64,000 bases of DNA from Agilicoccus flavus (GTDB taxonomy: Bacteria; Actinomycetota; Actinomycetes; Actinomycetales; Dermatophilaceae): NCBI RefSeq assembly GCF_014857905.1, contig NZ_JACYXE010000002.1, forward strand, positions 62,001-126,000, written 5' to 3'. Below, piece by piece: positions 52,467-60,898 of the stretch (position 1 is the first letter of the stretch; every line of letters begins with the position of its first letter). Below the pieces are notes generated by a model, which ran no database searches, had not been told where the DNA came from, and worked only from the letters and a program-made list of their open reading frames with translations. The translations under genes and the position numbers were made by a program.

Positions 52467-52676
52467 GTGCAGAAGAACATCCACCCGGAGTACGTGACGA
52501 CCACGGTCACGTGCACCTGCGGCAACACCTTCGAGACCCGCAGCACCGCCACGTCCGGCGCGATCAACGCCGACGTCTGCTCGCAGTGCCACCCGTTCTA
52601 CACGGGCAAGCAGAAGATCCTCGACACGGGTGGTCGTGTCGCGCGCTTCCAGCAGCGCTACGGCAAGAAGGCCTAG
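52467..52676 (+). CDS. rpmE: 50S ribosomal protein L31, zinc-binding (C+) form
   Basis: 69 residues. [20 protein letters not shown], then [20 protein letters not shown]. The Cys pairs (CTC and CSQC) mark the zinc-containing version, usually replaced by a Cys-less paralogue when zinc is scarce. GTG at 52467 follows AAGGAG. It is monocistronic between a putative promoter and a strong hairpin; in Mycobacterium it follows rho directly. Confidence 0.95.
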   Translation: MQKNIHPEYVTTTVTCTCGNTFETRSTATSGAINADVCSQCHPFYTGKQKILDTGGRVARFQQRYGKKA

Positions 52677-52685
52677 CAGGCTCCT

Positions 52686-52740
52686 GACGCCGGCCCGTCC
52701 CTCCTTCGCGGAGGTCGACGGGCCGGCGTCGTCGTTTCGC
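52686..52740 (+). terminator. Rho-independent terminator after rpmE
   Basis: A perfect 14-bp stem (52686-52699 with 52717-52730) with a nested CCTCC/GGAGG hairpin is followed by a T-rich stretch (GTCGTTTCGCCTTT). Confidence 0.88.
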
Positions 52741-52800
52741 CTTTGCCCCGGCTCATTGCCGAGCCCCACCACGGTGCCCCTCCCGTCCGAAAGGCCTCGC

Positions 52801-53904
52801 ATGCTCGAGTCCGCCCGCCCCCTCGTCGACGAGCACGCCGCGCTCGAGGCGCGCCTGGCCGACCCCGAGGTCCTGGCCGACCCCACCGCGGTCCGCCGCA
52901 TCAACAAGCGGTACGCGTCCCTCGGGCCGGTCGTCGCGGCCTACCGGGAGGCGAGCACCCTCGCCGACGACCTCGGGGCCGCGCGCGAACTCGCGACCGA
53001 GGACGCGTCGTTCGCCGCCGAGGTCCCCGGGCTGGAGGCCCGGCTCGACGAGGTGACGCAGCGCCTGCGGCGACTGCTGCTGCCGCGCGATCCCGACGAC
53101 GACCGCGACGTCATCCTCGAGGTCAAGGCGGGGGAGGGCGGCGAGGAATCGGCTCTGTTCGCCGGCGACCTCGTGCGCATGTACCTGCGCCACGCCGAAC
53201 GGCGCGGCTGGTCGACCCAGGTGATCGACGCGACCGAATCCGACCTCGGCGGGTACAAGGACGTGCGGATCGCCGTCAAGGCCAAGGGCGCGCCCGAGCC
53301 CGGCGGAGCGCCCTGGGCGCGGCTGAAGTACGAGGGCGGGGTCCACCGGGTCCAGCGCGTCCCCGTCACCGAGAGCCAGGGCCGGATCCACACCTCGGCC
53401 GCCGGCGTGCTCGTCCTGCCCGAGGTCGAGGAGGAGGACGAGGTCGAGATCGGGCCGAACGACCTGCGCATCGACGTGTACCGCTCGTCGGGACCCGGCG
53501 GCCAGAGCGTCAACACGACCGACTCGGCGGTGCGGATCACCCACCTGCCCACCGGGATCGTCGTCTCGTGCCAGAACGAGAAGAGCCAGCTCCAGAACAA
53601 GGAGTCGGCGCTGCGGGTCCTGCGGGCCCGCCTGCTCCAGGCGGCGCGGGACGCGGCGGATGCCGAGGCGAGCGAGGCCCGCAAGAGCCAGGTCCGCACC
53701 GTCGACCGCAGCGAGCGCATCCGCACGTACAACTTCCCCGAGAACCGCATCGCCGACCACCGCACCGGGTTCAAGGCGTACAACCTCGACGCGGTCCTCG
53801 ACGGCGACCTCGACCCCGTCGTGCAGTCGGCGGTCGAGGCCGACGAGGCGGCGCGGATGGCGGCGCTGGGCGAGGCGGGCGGCTCCGGCTCGGGCCGCGC
53901 GTGA
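52801..53904 (+). CDS. prfA: Peptide chain release factor 1
   Basis: 367 residues. Catalytic GGQ in [16 protein letters not shown]1-type recognition region at [19 protein letters not shown], where the P-x-T tripeptide is Pro-Val-Thr rather than E. coli Pro-Ala-Thr. It terminates at UAA and UAG. ATG at 52801 gives the usual N-terminus. The stop overlaps prmC (GTGA), coupling the factor to its methyltransferase. Confidence 0.96.
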   Translation: MLESARPLVDEHAALEARLADPEVLADPTAVRRINKRYASLGPVVAAYREASTLADDLGAARELATEDASFAAEVPGLEARLDEVTQRLRRLLLPRDPDDDRDVILEVKAGEGGEESALFAGDLVRMYLRHAERRGWSTQVIDATESDLGGYKDVRIAVKAKGAPEPGGAPWARLKYEGGVHRVQRVPVTESQGRIHTSAAGVLVLPEVEEEDEVEIGPNDLRIDVYRSSGPGGQSVNTTDSAVRITHLPTGIVVSCQNEKSQLQNKESALRVLRARLLQAARDAADAEASEARKSQVRTVDRSERIRTYNFPENRIADHRTGFKAYNLDAVLDGDLDPVVQSAVEADEAARMAALGEAGGSGSGRA

Positions 53905-54953
53905 CGCCCGCCGTGCCCGGGGCGCCCGACCTGCCGCCCCCGTCGTCGCCCTCGTCGCCCCCGTCGGCCGGGCGGGACCCGAGCGTGGCGCAGGCGGTAC
54001 ACGCGGTCGGCGCCCGCCTGGCCGCGGCGGGGATCGCGTCGTCCCGCGCCGACGCCGTGGCACTGCTGGCGCACGTCCTGTCCGTCGAGCCCGGTGAGGT
54101 CGAACGCCAGGTCGTCCTGCGCTCCGGGACGCTGCCGCCGCAGGCGCGGCACCGGCTCGTGGCCCTTGTCGACGAGCGGGCGCGGCGCGTGCCGTTGCAG
54201 CACCTCACCGGCCGGGCCCACTTCCGGCATCTGACCCTGCGGGTCGGTCCCGGGGTGTTCGTGCCCCGCCCCGAGACCGAGGTGCTCGTCGACCTCGCGC
54301 TGTCGTACCTGCGCCGGCGCGAGGCGGTCGTCGGGGCCGAGCCGGTGGCCGGATCGCGGGCGGAGCGCGACGCCGCGAGCTCGACACCGCCGGTCGTCGT
54401 CGACCTGTGCACCGGCTCGGGGGCGATCGCGTTCGCCCTCGCCAGCGAGTGGCCGTCGGCGCGCGTCCACGCCGCCGAGCTCGACCCGGCCGCGGCGGCG
54501 TGGGCGGAGCGCAACGGCCGCGAACTCGGCCTCGACGTCAACCTGAGGTCGATGGACGCGGCCGAGGCGTTCCCGCAGCTCGCGGGGCGCGTAGACCTCG
54601 TCACGTGCAACCCCCCGTACATCCCGGCCGACGCCGTGCCCCTCGACCCGGAGGTGGCCGACCACGACCCGGAGCTCGCCCTCTACGGCGGTCCCGGCGA
54701 CGGTCTCGGGGTCCCGCGCGTCATGGCGCTCGCCGCCGCGCGCCTCCTGCGCCCCGGGGGCCTGCTGCTCATGGAGCACGCCGACAGCCAGGGCGAGTCG
54801 ATCCTCGCGATGTTCGACGGGATCACGGCGGCCGAGGTGGCGGGGGAGGACGACCGCCCTGCCTCGGGCGGCGGCCGGCCGGCCTTCGTCGAGGTCCTCG
54901 ACCACCCCGACCTCACCGGCCGCCCGCGTGTGGCCGCCGCCCTCCGGGGGTAG
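53901..54953 (+). CDS. prmC: Release factor glutamine methyltransferase
   Basis: 350 residues. N-terminal helical substrate domain, [20 protein letters not shown] then [14 protein letters not shown]-binding [16 protein letters not shown] and the catalytic NPPY in [11 protein letters not shown]. It methylates the glutamine of the GGQ motif in release factors. A Pro/Ser-rich 30-residue start and a 20-residue insert before the SAM motif make it longer than typical. GTG at 53901 overlaps the prfA stop. Confidence 0.96.
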   Translation: MTPAVPGAPDLPPPSSPSSPPSAGRDPSVAQAVHAVGARLAAAGIASSRADAVALLAHVLSVEPGEVERQVVLRSGTLPPQARHRLVALVDERARRVPLQHLTGRAHFRHLTLRVGPGVFVPRPETEVLVDLALSYLRRREAVVGAEPVAGSRAERDAASSTPPVVVDLCTGSGAIAFALASEWPSARVHAAELDPAAAAWAERNGRELGLDVNLRSMDAAEAFPQLAGRVDLVTCNPPYIPADAVPLDPEVADHDPELALYGGPGDGLGVPRVMALAAARLLRPGGLLLMEHADSQGESILAMFDGITAAEVAGEDDRPASGGGRPAFVEVLDHPDLTGRPRVAAALRG

Positions 54954-55057
54954 AACTCTCGCGAAGACCGACCAGCGGGCGGGACCGCGCTCCGACCGCG
55001 ACCGGCCGACGAGCGCCGCACCGCAGCCACCGCACGACGAACCACCAAGGAGACGTC

Positions 55058-55897
55058 ATGGGCTTCCTCGATCGCGTCATCGCCAACCTCACCGGCCGCT
55101 CGATCCGAGGCGAACACCCCGACTCCCGCCGCGGCTCGGGCCCCCACGGGTCGTGGCAGGGCCGGTCGTCCGGGGGGCAGCCGCCGTACGGTCAGCAGGG
55201 CTACGAGCAGCAGTACGGGCAGCCGCAGCACGGGCAACCGCAGTACGGGCAGCAGGGTTACGGCCAGGCCACCTTCGGCGGGCCGGGCCAGGGCTCGTGG
55301 GGGACGTCGGGACCGCAGGACCGGGTGGCCGGCCAGGGCGGATACGGCGCGCCGGGCGCGTCGGGCCGCAACCGGGACGAGGAGGCGATCGCCCGCTACC
55401 GCTACCTCCTCGAGACGGCCCCGCCGGAGCGCATCGAACAGGCCCACGAGGAGGCGTTTGCGCAGCTCACGCCCGAGCAGCGGCGTCAGGTGCTCCAGCA
55501 GCTCACCGAGGCGAGCGGCGAACCCGTGCGCGGCGACGACCCGCGGACGCTCGCCCGCGCCGCGACGCGCCTCGAGATGCGGCGCCCCGGCTCGCTCTTC
55601 TCGACGTTCGGTGGGCGCGGCATGGGCATGGGCGGCGCCGGCATCGGCCTGGGTGGGATGCTCCTCACCTCGGTGGCCGGGGCCTTCGTCGGCTCGGCCA
55701 TCGCGAACGAGATGTTCGACAACGACGGCTTCATGGACTGGGACACCGACGGCGACGCCGGCGAGCAGGTCGCCGACGGCGGCGACGGTGGTGGCGACGG
55801 CGGAGGCGACTTCGACGGCGGAGGTGACTTCGGCGGGGACTTCGGCGGCGGCGACTTCGGCGGAGACTTCGGGGGCGGTGACTTCGGCGGGTTCTGA
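55058..55897 (+). CDS. Low-complexity protein with Gln/Tyr-rich and Gly-Asp-Phe-rich ends
   Basis: 279 residues. MGFLDRVIANLTGRSIRGEH, then a prion-like Gly/Gln/Tyr segment (about 45-90, with units such as GQQGYEQQYGQPQ), a conserved helical core (about 110-190: [53 protein letters not shown]), a Gly/Met-rich hydrophobic stretch that may be a membrane hairpin (GMGMGGAGIGLGGMLLTSVA), and a tail of GGDFGG repeats. The core matches a family I remember in actinobacteria, sometimes mislabelled as a cation-transporting ATPase; it has no ATPase motif. AAGGAGACG precedes ATG 55058. Function unknown. Confidence 0.85.
   Translation: MGFLDRVIANLTGRSIRGEHPDSRRGSGPHGSWQGRSSGGQPPYGQQGYEQQYGQPQHGQPQYGQQGYGQATFGGPGQGSWGTSGPQDRVAGQGGYGAPGASGRNRDEEAIARYRYLLETAPPERIEQAHEEAFAQLTPEQRRQVLQQLTEASGEPVRGDDPRTLARAATRLEMRRPGSLFSTFGGRGMGMGGAGIGLGGMLLTSVAGAFVGSAIANEMFDNDGFMDWDTDGDAGEQVADGGDGGGDGGGDFDGGGDFGGDFGGGDFGGDFGGGDFGGF
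55795..55896 (+). repeat. Gly-Asp-Phe coding repeats
   Basis: Imperfect 12-15 base units close to GGCGGCGACTTC encode the GGDF-type tail of the low-complexity protein. These are not a GGDEF domain. Confidence 0.7.
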
Positions 55898-55964
55898 CCC
55901 GTCGCCCCGGGTGGCGCCGGGCCCGTCGTCGGCGCGGGCCGGCGGGCCGGGAGGGCCCGGCTCC

Positions 55965-55970
55965 TACGAT
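55965..55970 (+). promoter_or_regulatory. -10-like hexamer for a leaderless tsaC mRNA
   Basis: TACGAT is six bases before ATG 55977; there is no ribosome binding site. Spacing fits transcription starting at the ATG. Confidence 0.5.
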
Positions 55971-55976
55971 GGGCCC

Positions 55977-56978
55977 ATGAGTACGGTCATCGACGCCACC
56001 GGCGCGGAGGAACGGTCCGACGACGGGCCGCAGCAGGACCGGCCCGAGCCCGATCTCGCCCTCGTCGTCGAGGCCGTCCGCCGGGGCGCGCTCGTCGTCC
56101 TGCCCACCGACACCGTCTACGGCATCGGGGCCGACGCCTTCGACGCGGAGGCGGTCGGCGAGCTCCTGGCGGCCAAGGGCCGCGGCCGCGACATGCCCCC
56201 GCCCGTGCTCGTCCCGAACAAGCGCACCGTCGACGGCCTCGCCACCGAGGTGCCGGCCTACGCCCGGCGCCTCATCGACCGGTACTGGCCGGGGCCCGTC
56301 ACGCTCGTGCTCAAGGCCCAGGCGTCGCTGCGCTGGGACCTCGGCGACACGAACGGCACCGTCGCGGTGCGCATGCCCGACCACGAGGTCGCGCTCGAGG
56401 TGCTCGCCGACACCGGGCCGCTCGCGGTCTCCAGCGCCAACCGGCACGGGCAGCCGGCGGCCACCACGGCGGCCCAGGCGCGCGAGCAGCTCGGCGACGC
56501 CGTCGAGGTGTACGTCGAGGCGGGCCCGGCGCCCGGCGGCGTCGCCTCGACCATCGTCGACTGCACGAAGGACGCCCCCGCCATCCTGCGCGAGGGGGCG
56601 GTCCCCGCCGCGGAGGTCTTCGCCATCGCCGGCGTCGGGGACCCGACCGACGCCGACGCCCCCGCCGCTGACGTCGCCGACGCCGACGCCGACGCGCCCG
56701 AGGCCGACACCCCTGCCGATACCGACCCCGCCACCGACACCGACGTCGCCGGCCCGGCCCGGGCGGCGGCCCCCGGCGACGGCGACGCGGGAGCCACCGC
56801 CGTCGACCGCCCGGAGCCGGCGGGTCCCAGCGACGACGAGGTCCTCGTCGAGGCGTTCGCGCCGGAGGGTGACCGGGCCGACGTTCCGGCCGACGACGCC
56901 GGCGACGCCGACCACGCCGACGATTCCGACGACGTGGGGGCCCCTCGCCGCTCGACCGAGCCCGGCCCCCGGGGCTGA
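55977..56978 (+). CDS. tsaC: Threonylcarbamoyl-AMP synthase (TsaC/Sua5 family) with acidic tail
   Basis: 333 residues. YrdC domain (about 25-215): LVVLPTDTVYGIGADAFDAE, AAKGRGRDMPPPVLV, RLIDRYWPGPVTLVLKAQ, GTVAVRMPDHEVA and SSANRHGQPAATTAAQAREQ. It makes threonylcarbamoyl-AMP for t6A modification of ANN-decoding tRNAs. The Sua5 C-terminal domain is absent; instead about 115 residues rich in Ala, Asp and Glu follow. Six bases separate it from wecA. The order prmC-tsaC-wecA is the actinobacterial norm apart from the inserted low-complexity gene. Confidence 0.94.
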   Translation: MSTVIDATGAEERSDDGPQQDRPEPDLALVVEAVRRGALVVLPTDTVYGIGADAFDAEAVGELLAAKGRGRDMPPPVLVPNKRTVDGLATEVPAYARRLIDRYWPGPVTLVLKAQASLRWDLGDTNGTVAVRMPDHEVALEVLADTGPLAVSSANRHGQPAATTAAQAREQLGDAVEVYVEAGPAPGGVASTIVDCTKDAPAILREGAVPAAEVFAIAGVGDPTDADAPAADVADADADAPEADTPADTDPATDTDVAGPARAAAPGDGDAGATAVDRPEPAGPSDDEVLVEAFAPEGDRADVPADDAGDADHADDSDDVGAPRRSTEPGPRG

Positions 56979-56984
56979 GGGCAG

Positions 56985-58130
56985 GTGCGCGAGTACTTCC
57001 TCGTCTGCGTCGTCGCGGCGGCCATCACGTTCGCGACGACCCCGATGGTGCGCGCGCTCGCCATCCGCGTGGGCGCCGTCACGGCGGTGCGGGCCCGTGA
57101 CGTGCACACCCACCCCATCCCGCGGCTCGGGGGAGTGGCGATGTTCCTCGGCTTCGTCGGGGCCACCGTCGTCGCCGGCCGGCTGCCGCACCTGTCGCAG
57201 ATCTTCGAGAGCCCCGAGATGCGGGGGGTCCTCATCGGGGCCGCCATCGTCACCGCCGTGGGGGCCCTCGACGACGTGACGGAGCTCGACTGGCTCACCA
57301 AGCTCGCCGGTCAGACGATCGCGGCGGGCGCCATGGCGTTCTTCGGCGTCCAGCTCTTGTCGTTGCCGCTGTTCGGGGTGACGGTGCTGCCGGGGCCAGT
57401 GCTCATCGGGCTGACCGTCGTCATCGTGCTCGTGTCGACGAACGCCGTGAACTTCATCGACGGTCTCGACGGGCTCGCCGCGGGGATCGTCGCCATCGCC
57501 TCGCTCGCGTTCTTCCTCTACGCCTACCAGCTCAGCTACACCTTCGACCCGCCCAACGTCATGTCGACGGCCACGTTCATCACCGCCGCCACGCTCGGCG
57601 CCTGCCTCGGGTTCCTCCCGCACAACTTCAATCCGGCCCGGCTGTTCATGGGCGACTCGGGCTCCCTCCTGCTGGGGCTGCTGCTCGCGGCGACGACCAT
57701 CTCGATGGTCGGCAACATCGATCCGAGCGCCCAGGTGAACGCGAACGCCCAGGTGGCCCTGTACCTGCCGATCGCCCTGCCGCTCGCAGTGATGTCGATC
57801 CCGTTGCTCGACATGACCCTCGCCGTCGTCCGACGCACCCGCCGCGGGCAGCGGCCGTGGACCCCCGACGCCCAGCACCTGCAGCACCGGATGCTGCACA
57901 TCGGCCACACCCACCGCCGGGCCGTGCTGCTCCTGTACCTGTGGGCCGGGATCGTCGCCTTCGGCGTCGTCTCGTTCGCCTTCGTCGACGGCTTCTGGCC
58001 CGTCGCGGCCATCGCGGTCGCCGTCCTCGTCGCGCTCCTGCTCACTGCCAAGCTGCCCGACTGGCTCGACCGCCGGGCCTCCCGCGCGCGGGCTGCGGGC
58101 GCGGCGCCGGCGGGCGAACGCCGCCGCTGA
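56985..58130 (+). CDS. wecA: Polyprenyl-phosphate GlcNAc-1-phosphate transferase (WecA/MraY family)
   Basis: 381 residues, about eleven membrane helices. VHTHPIPRLGGVAMFLG, VGALDDVTELDWLTKLAGQT with the Asp-Asp motif, NAVNFIDGLDGLAAG with the catalytic Asp, LPHNFNPARLFMGDSGSLLL, and PDAQHLQHRMLHIGHTHRR (the His-rich loop). It starts lipid-linked glycan synthesis; in mycobacteria and relatives the WecA equivalent primes cell-wall arabinogalactan, while other actinobacteria use it for wall polymers. GTG at 56985. It is the second priming enzyme in the window. Confidence 0.94.
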   Translation: MREYFLVCVVAAAITFATTPMVRALAIRVGAVTAVRARDVHTHPIPRLGGVAMFLGFVGATVVAGRLPHLSQIFESPEMRGVLIGAAIVTAVGALDDVTELDWLTKLAGQTIAAGAMAFFGVQLLSLPLFGVTVLPGPVLIGLTVVIVLVSTNAVNFIDGLDGLAAGIVAIASLAFFLYAYQLSYTFDPPNVMSTATFITAATLGACLGFLPHNFNPARLFMGDSGSLLLGLLLAATTISMVGNIDPSAQVNANAQVALYLPIALPLAVMSIPLLDMTLAVVRRTRRGQRPWTPDAQHLQHRMLHIGHTHRRAVLLLYLWAGIVAFGVVSFAFVDGFWPVAAIAVAVLVALLLTAKLPDWLDRRASRARAAGAAPAGERRR

Positions 58131-58163
58131 GCGGCTCCGACCGCGGACGGACGGCTCGCGACG

Positions 58164-58183
58164 CTTGTGATAGCGTTCACAAG
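58164..58183. promoter_or_regulatory. CRP/GlxR-type palindrome upstream of the atp operon
   Basis: A perfect inverted repeat CTTGTGA-N6-TCACAAG contains the CRP-family consensus TGTGA-N6-TCACA, 127 bases before the atpI-like start. The centre TAGCGT also fits a TANNNT -10. A cAMP-receptor-type regulator controlling ATP synthase is the obvious reading. Confidence 0.65.
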
Positions 58184-58309
58184 CAAGATGCAGGGCGGAC
58201 GTCCCGGTCGCGTGCTCGTGCGAATCACCCGTTGGCGTGATCGGCCGAAACGGAGCACGATGCGACCCGTAGGAACCGCCCGTCCCGACCCCGCCCAGGA
58301 AGGCGCAAC

Positions 58310-58750
58310 ATGCCGCGTGCACCCCATCGCGCCGGCCGACGTCGCGCGCCGATCGGGCGGATGATCCGCGGTGGCTCCGTCGCCGCCGGTGCCGCCACGG
58401 GGATCGCCGCCGCCGTGCTGTGGCCGCTGCGCGGGGCCGTCGCCGCCGCCTCGGCCCTCGGCGCGGGCGCCGTCGTCACCCTCGCCTTCGCGATCGGGGT
58501 CGGCGCCCTCGCGCTCGTCGTGGCCGGCCCCGGCGCCGTGGCCAGGATGAGCCTGCTCGGTGCCTTCGTGGTCTACGCGGGGCAGCTCATCGCCCTCACC
58601 GCGCTCGCCCTCGCGCTGCGGGACGTCGAGGTCATCGACCGCGTCGGCGTCGCCGTCGGCGGCATCGCGGCCTGCCTCGCCTGGCAGGTGGGGCAGATCC
58701 GCGGCTTCACCACCTCCCGGGCCCTCGTCTTCGGCGGGGCGGTCCGATGA
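58310..58750 (+). CDS. atpI: ATP synthase protein I-like membrane protein
   Basis: 146 residues. A basic start (MPRAPHRAGRRRAPIGRMIR) is followed by four membrane helices (about 24-42, 46-70, 80-104, 110-128), including GALALVVAGPGAVARMSLLG and FVVYAGQLIALTALALALRD, the layout of AtpI, which helps assemble the c-ring. ATG at 58310. It starts the atp operon behind the CRP-type palindrome and overlaps the next gene (ATGA). Confidence 0.8.
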   Translation: MPRAPHRAGRRRAPIGRMIRGGSVAAGAATGIAAAVLWPLRGAVAAASALGAGAVVTLAFAIGVGALALVVAGPGAVARMSLLGAFVVYAGQLIALTALALALRDVEVIDRVGVAVGGIAACLAWQVGQIRGFTTSRALVFGGAVR

Positions 58751-58980
58751 GCGCCCACACCCCGCGCGAGGGTGACGGCACCCTACGCCGCAGCTACTCC
58801 CGGGGCGAGTCCATCGGCGGCACGGTCAGCGCCTACCTCATCGCCGGCCCCGTCGCGTACGGTGCGCTGGGATGGGGGCTCGACCGGTGGCTGGACACCG
58901 TGTTCCTCACCCCGCTGGGCCTGCTCCTGGGGATGGCGCTGGCGCTGTACGTCGTCTGGCTCCGGTACGGTAAATCATGA
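58747..58980 (+). CDS. AtpZ/AtpI-like small membrane protein
   Basis: 77 residues with two membrane helices (about 25-45 and 50-72). SIGGTVSAYLIAGPVAYGAL, then GWGLDRWLDT and GLLLGMALALYVVWLRYGKS match the F0F1-ATPase gene-1 / AtpZ type (G-W-x-x-D pattern). It is coupled to the protein before it. AtpZ usually precedes AtpI; here the order is reversed. Confidence 0.75.
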   Translation: MSAHTPREGDGTLRRSYSRGESIGGTVSAYLIAGPVAYGALGWGLDRWLDTVFLTPLGLLLGMALALYVVWLRYGKS

Positions 58981-59062
58981 GCGGTCGACCAAGTTCCACT
59001 CAGGTCGTCGCGCCCACCCCCTTCCCGCAACCCCGACCGCTGCCGAGCTTCAAGGAGAATCC

Positions 59063-59893
59063 GTGAGTCTGAACGCCTGGGGCGCCTCCCTCGGTGCCGT
59101 GGTGGCCGCCGAGGGCGACAGTCACTTCCCCCCGAAGGTCGCGGACTTCTGGCAGCCGCTGGTCACGTTCGGTCACGTGGGCAACACGACGATCGCCCTG
59201 ACCCGCCCCATGGTCGTGCTCACGCTGGTGGCCCTCGTGCTCTCGGTGTGGCTCGTCACGACGACGCGTCGCGCGGCCGCGGTGCCGAGCAAGGGGCAGT
59301 GGTTCACCGAGCAGGTGTACGACTTCGTGCGCAACAACGTGGCGCGCGACATGATCGGCACCAAGGACTTCATGCGGTTCGTCCCGCTGCTGTTCGCGCT
59401 GTTCACGTTCATCCTGCTCAGCAACCTCAGCGGCGTCATCCCCGGCATCCAGATGCCGCCCATGGCCCGCATCGGCTTCCCGATCGCCCTGACGCTCATC
59501 GTGTACGTCGTCTACCACTGGATCGGCATCAAGAAGCACGGCGGGTTCGGCCGCTACCTCAAGTGGATGATCCCCCCGGGCATCCCGGGCTGGCTCATGC
59601 CGCTCATCGTGCCGCTCGAGCTGTTGACGTACTTCATCACGCGCCCGCTCACGCTGGCCCTGCGACTCTTCGGCAACATGTTCGCGGGTCACATGCTCCT
59701 CGTCGTCTTCATCATGGGTGGCTGGCTGCTGCTGACGTCCGGCAGTATCGGTCTGGCCCTGGTCACCATCCCGGCGTGGATCCTCGGTTTCGTCATGACG
59801 GCCTTCGAGATCCTGGTCCAGGTGCTGCAGGCCTTCGTCTTCACCCTCCTCGCCGCGAGCTACTTCGGCGGCGCCCTCGCCGACGAGCACTGA
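59063..59893 (+). CDS. atpB: ATP synthase F0 subunit a
   Basis: 276 residues. Membrane helices with [20 protein letters not shown], the conserved helix [20 protein letters not shown] carrying the essential Arg, and [20 protein letters not shown]. It forms the proton half-channels against the c-ring. GTG at 59063 follows AAGGAG; the longer in-frame extension upstream is non-homologous. Confidence 0.95.
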   Translation: MSLNAWGASLGAVVAAEGDSHFPPKVADFWQPLVTFGHVGNTTIALTRPMVVLTLVALVLSVWLVTTTRRAAAVPSKGQWFTEQVYDFVRNNVARDMIGTKDFMRFVPLLFALFTFILLSNLSGVIPGIQMPPMARIGFPIALTLIVYVVYHWIGIKKHGGFGRYLKWMIPPGIPGWLMPLIVPLELLTYFITRPLTLALRLFGNMFAGHMLLVVFIMGGWLLLTSGSIGLALVTIPAWILGFVMTAFEILVQVLQAFVFTLLAASYFGGALADEH

Positions 59894-60012
59894 GCCCGCT
59901 CGGCCCCACAGTTTCCGCGCCCCGCGCGCGGTTGCCACAACCGAATAGAACCCCTCAGAGCTGGGCGGCACTCGGCCGCCGGCAGATCCACGAGAACGAA
60001 AGAGGCAACATC

Positions 60013-60219
60013 GTGACTGGTGACGTCACCCTCATCGGCTACGGCCTGGCCGCGATCGGCCCGGCCATCGCCGTCGGCCTGATCTTCGCCGCCTACATCA
60101 ACGGCGTCGCGCGTCAGCCCGAGGCCGGCCGCCTCCTGCAGCCGATCGCCATCCTCGGCTTCGCCCTCGCCGAGGCGCTCGCGATCTTCGCGCTGGTGCT
60201 CTTCTTCATCCGACTCTGA
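60013..60219 (+). CDS. atpE: ATP synthase F0 subunit c
   Basis: 68 residues, two helices joined by the polar loop [26 protein letters not shown] forms helix 1; [17 protein letters not shown] is helix 2 with Glu54 as the proton carrier. GTG at 60013 follows GAAAGAGG. The 119-bp gap before it is unusually A/C-rich for this genome and probably carries a translation-enhancing leader, as in other bacteria with high c copy number (inference). Confidence 0.95.
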   Translation: MTGDVTLIGYGLAAIGPAIAVGLIFAAYINGVARQPEAGRLLQPIAILGFALAEALAIFALVLFFIRL

Positions 60220-60259
60220 TCCACCCGGCCCGACCGGGCCGACGCGCAAGGAGACCACA

Positions 60260-60898
60260 GTGCAGCTATCTGGCTTGACCACGGCCGCCGGCCTGGCCGC
60301 CGCGGCCGGTGCGGAGGATCCGGAGGCAGCCGCCATCCCGATCCTGCCGAACCCCGTGGAGCTCGTCTTCGGTCTGGTCGTCTTCCTCATCTTCCTGGCG
60401 GTCATCGCGAAGTACGTGGTGCCCAACCTCGAAAAGGCCTACGCCGAGCGCAAGGCCGCCATCGAGGGAGGCATGAGCCAGGCCGAGGAGGCGCAGCGCG
60501 AGGCCGAGGCGACCAAGCGTCGCTACGAGCAGCAGCTCGCCGACGCCCGGGACGAGGCAGCGCGCATCCGCGAGGAGGCGCGCGAGCAGGGCGCCTCGAT
60601 CATCGCCGAGATGCGGGGACAGGCCCAGGCCGAGGCGGCCCGCATCACCGAGGGCGCGCAGAAGCAGATCCGCGCCGAGCACGCGCAGGCGCTGACCTCG
60701 CTGCGTTCCGAGGTGGGGCGCCTGTCGACCGACCTCGCGAGCCGCATCGTCGGCGAGTCCCTGCACAACGAGACGCGTCGGTCCGGCATCGTCGACCGCT
60801 TCCTCGAGGAGCTCGAGGCGGGCCGTGTCCGTCCGGAGGCCGTCGGCCACGGGACGCCCACCCCGGCGGCGCACGTCGGCGCGGAGGGACAGCACTGA
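60260..60898 (+). CDS. atpF: ATP synthase F0 subunit b
   Basis: 212 residues. One membrane helix (about 33-52: LVFGLVVFLIFLAVIAKYVV), then a long charged coiled coil (about 55-165, rich in Glu, Ala, Arg), and a Gly/His tail. It is the stator stalk. GTG at 60260 follows AAGGAGACC. The stop overlaps atpH by one base (TGATG). Confidence 0.95.
   Translation: MQLSGLTTAAGLAAAAGAEDPEAAAIPILPNPVELVFGLVVFLIFLAVIAKYVVPNLEKAYAERKAAIEGGMSQAEEAQREAEATKRRYEQQLADARDEAARIREEAREQGASIIAEMRGQAQAEAARITEGAQKQIRAEHAQALTSLRSEVGRLSTDLASRIVGESLHNETRRSGIVDRFLEELEAGRVRPEAVGHGTPTPAAHVGAEGQH

Noticed and set aside
49733-52567. 944-codon open frame antisense to the sensor kinase
   Set aside because: The kinase on the + strand has all HisKA and HATPase boxes; the antisense frame has none of its own.
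55795-55896. GGDEF-like motif in the low-complexity protein
   Set aside because: The Gly-Gly-Asp-Phe units are simple repeats without the rest of a diguanylate cyclase fold.
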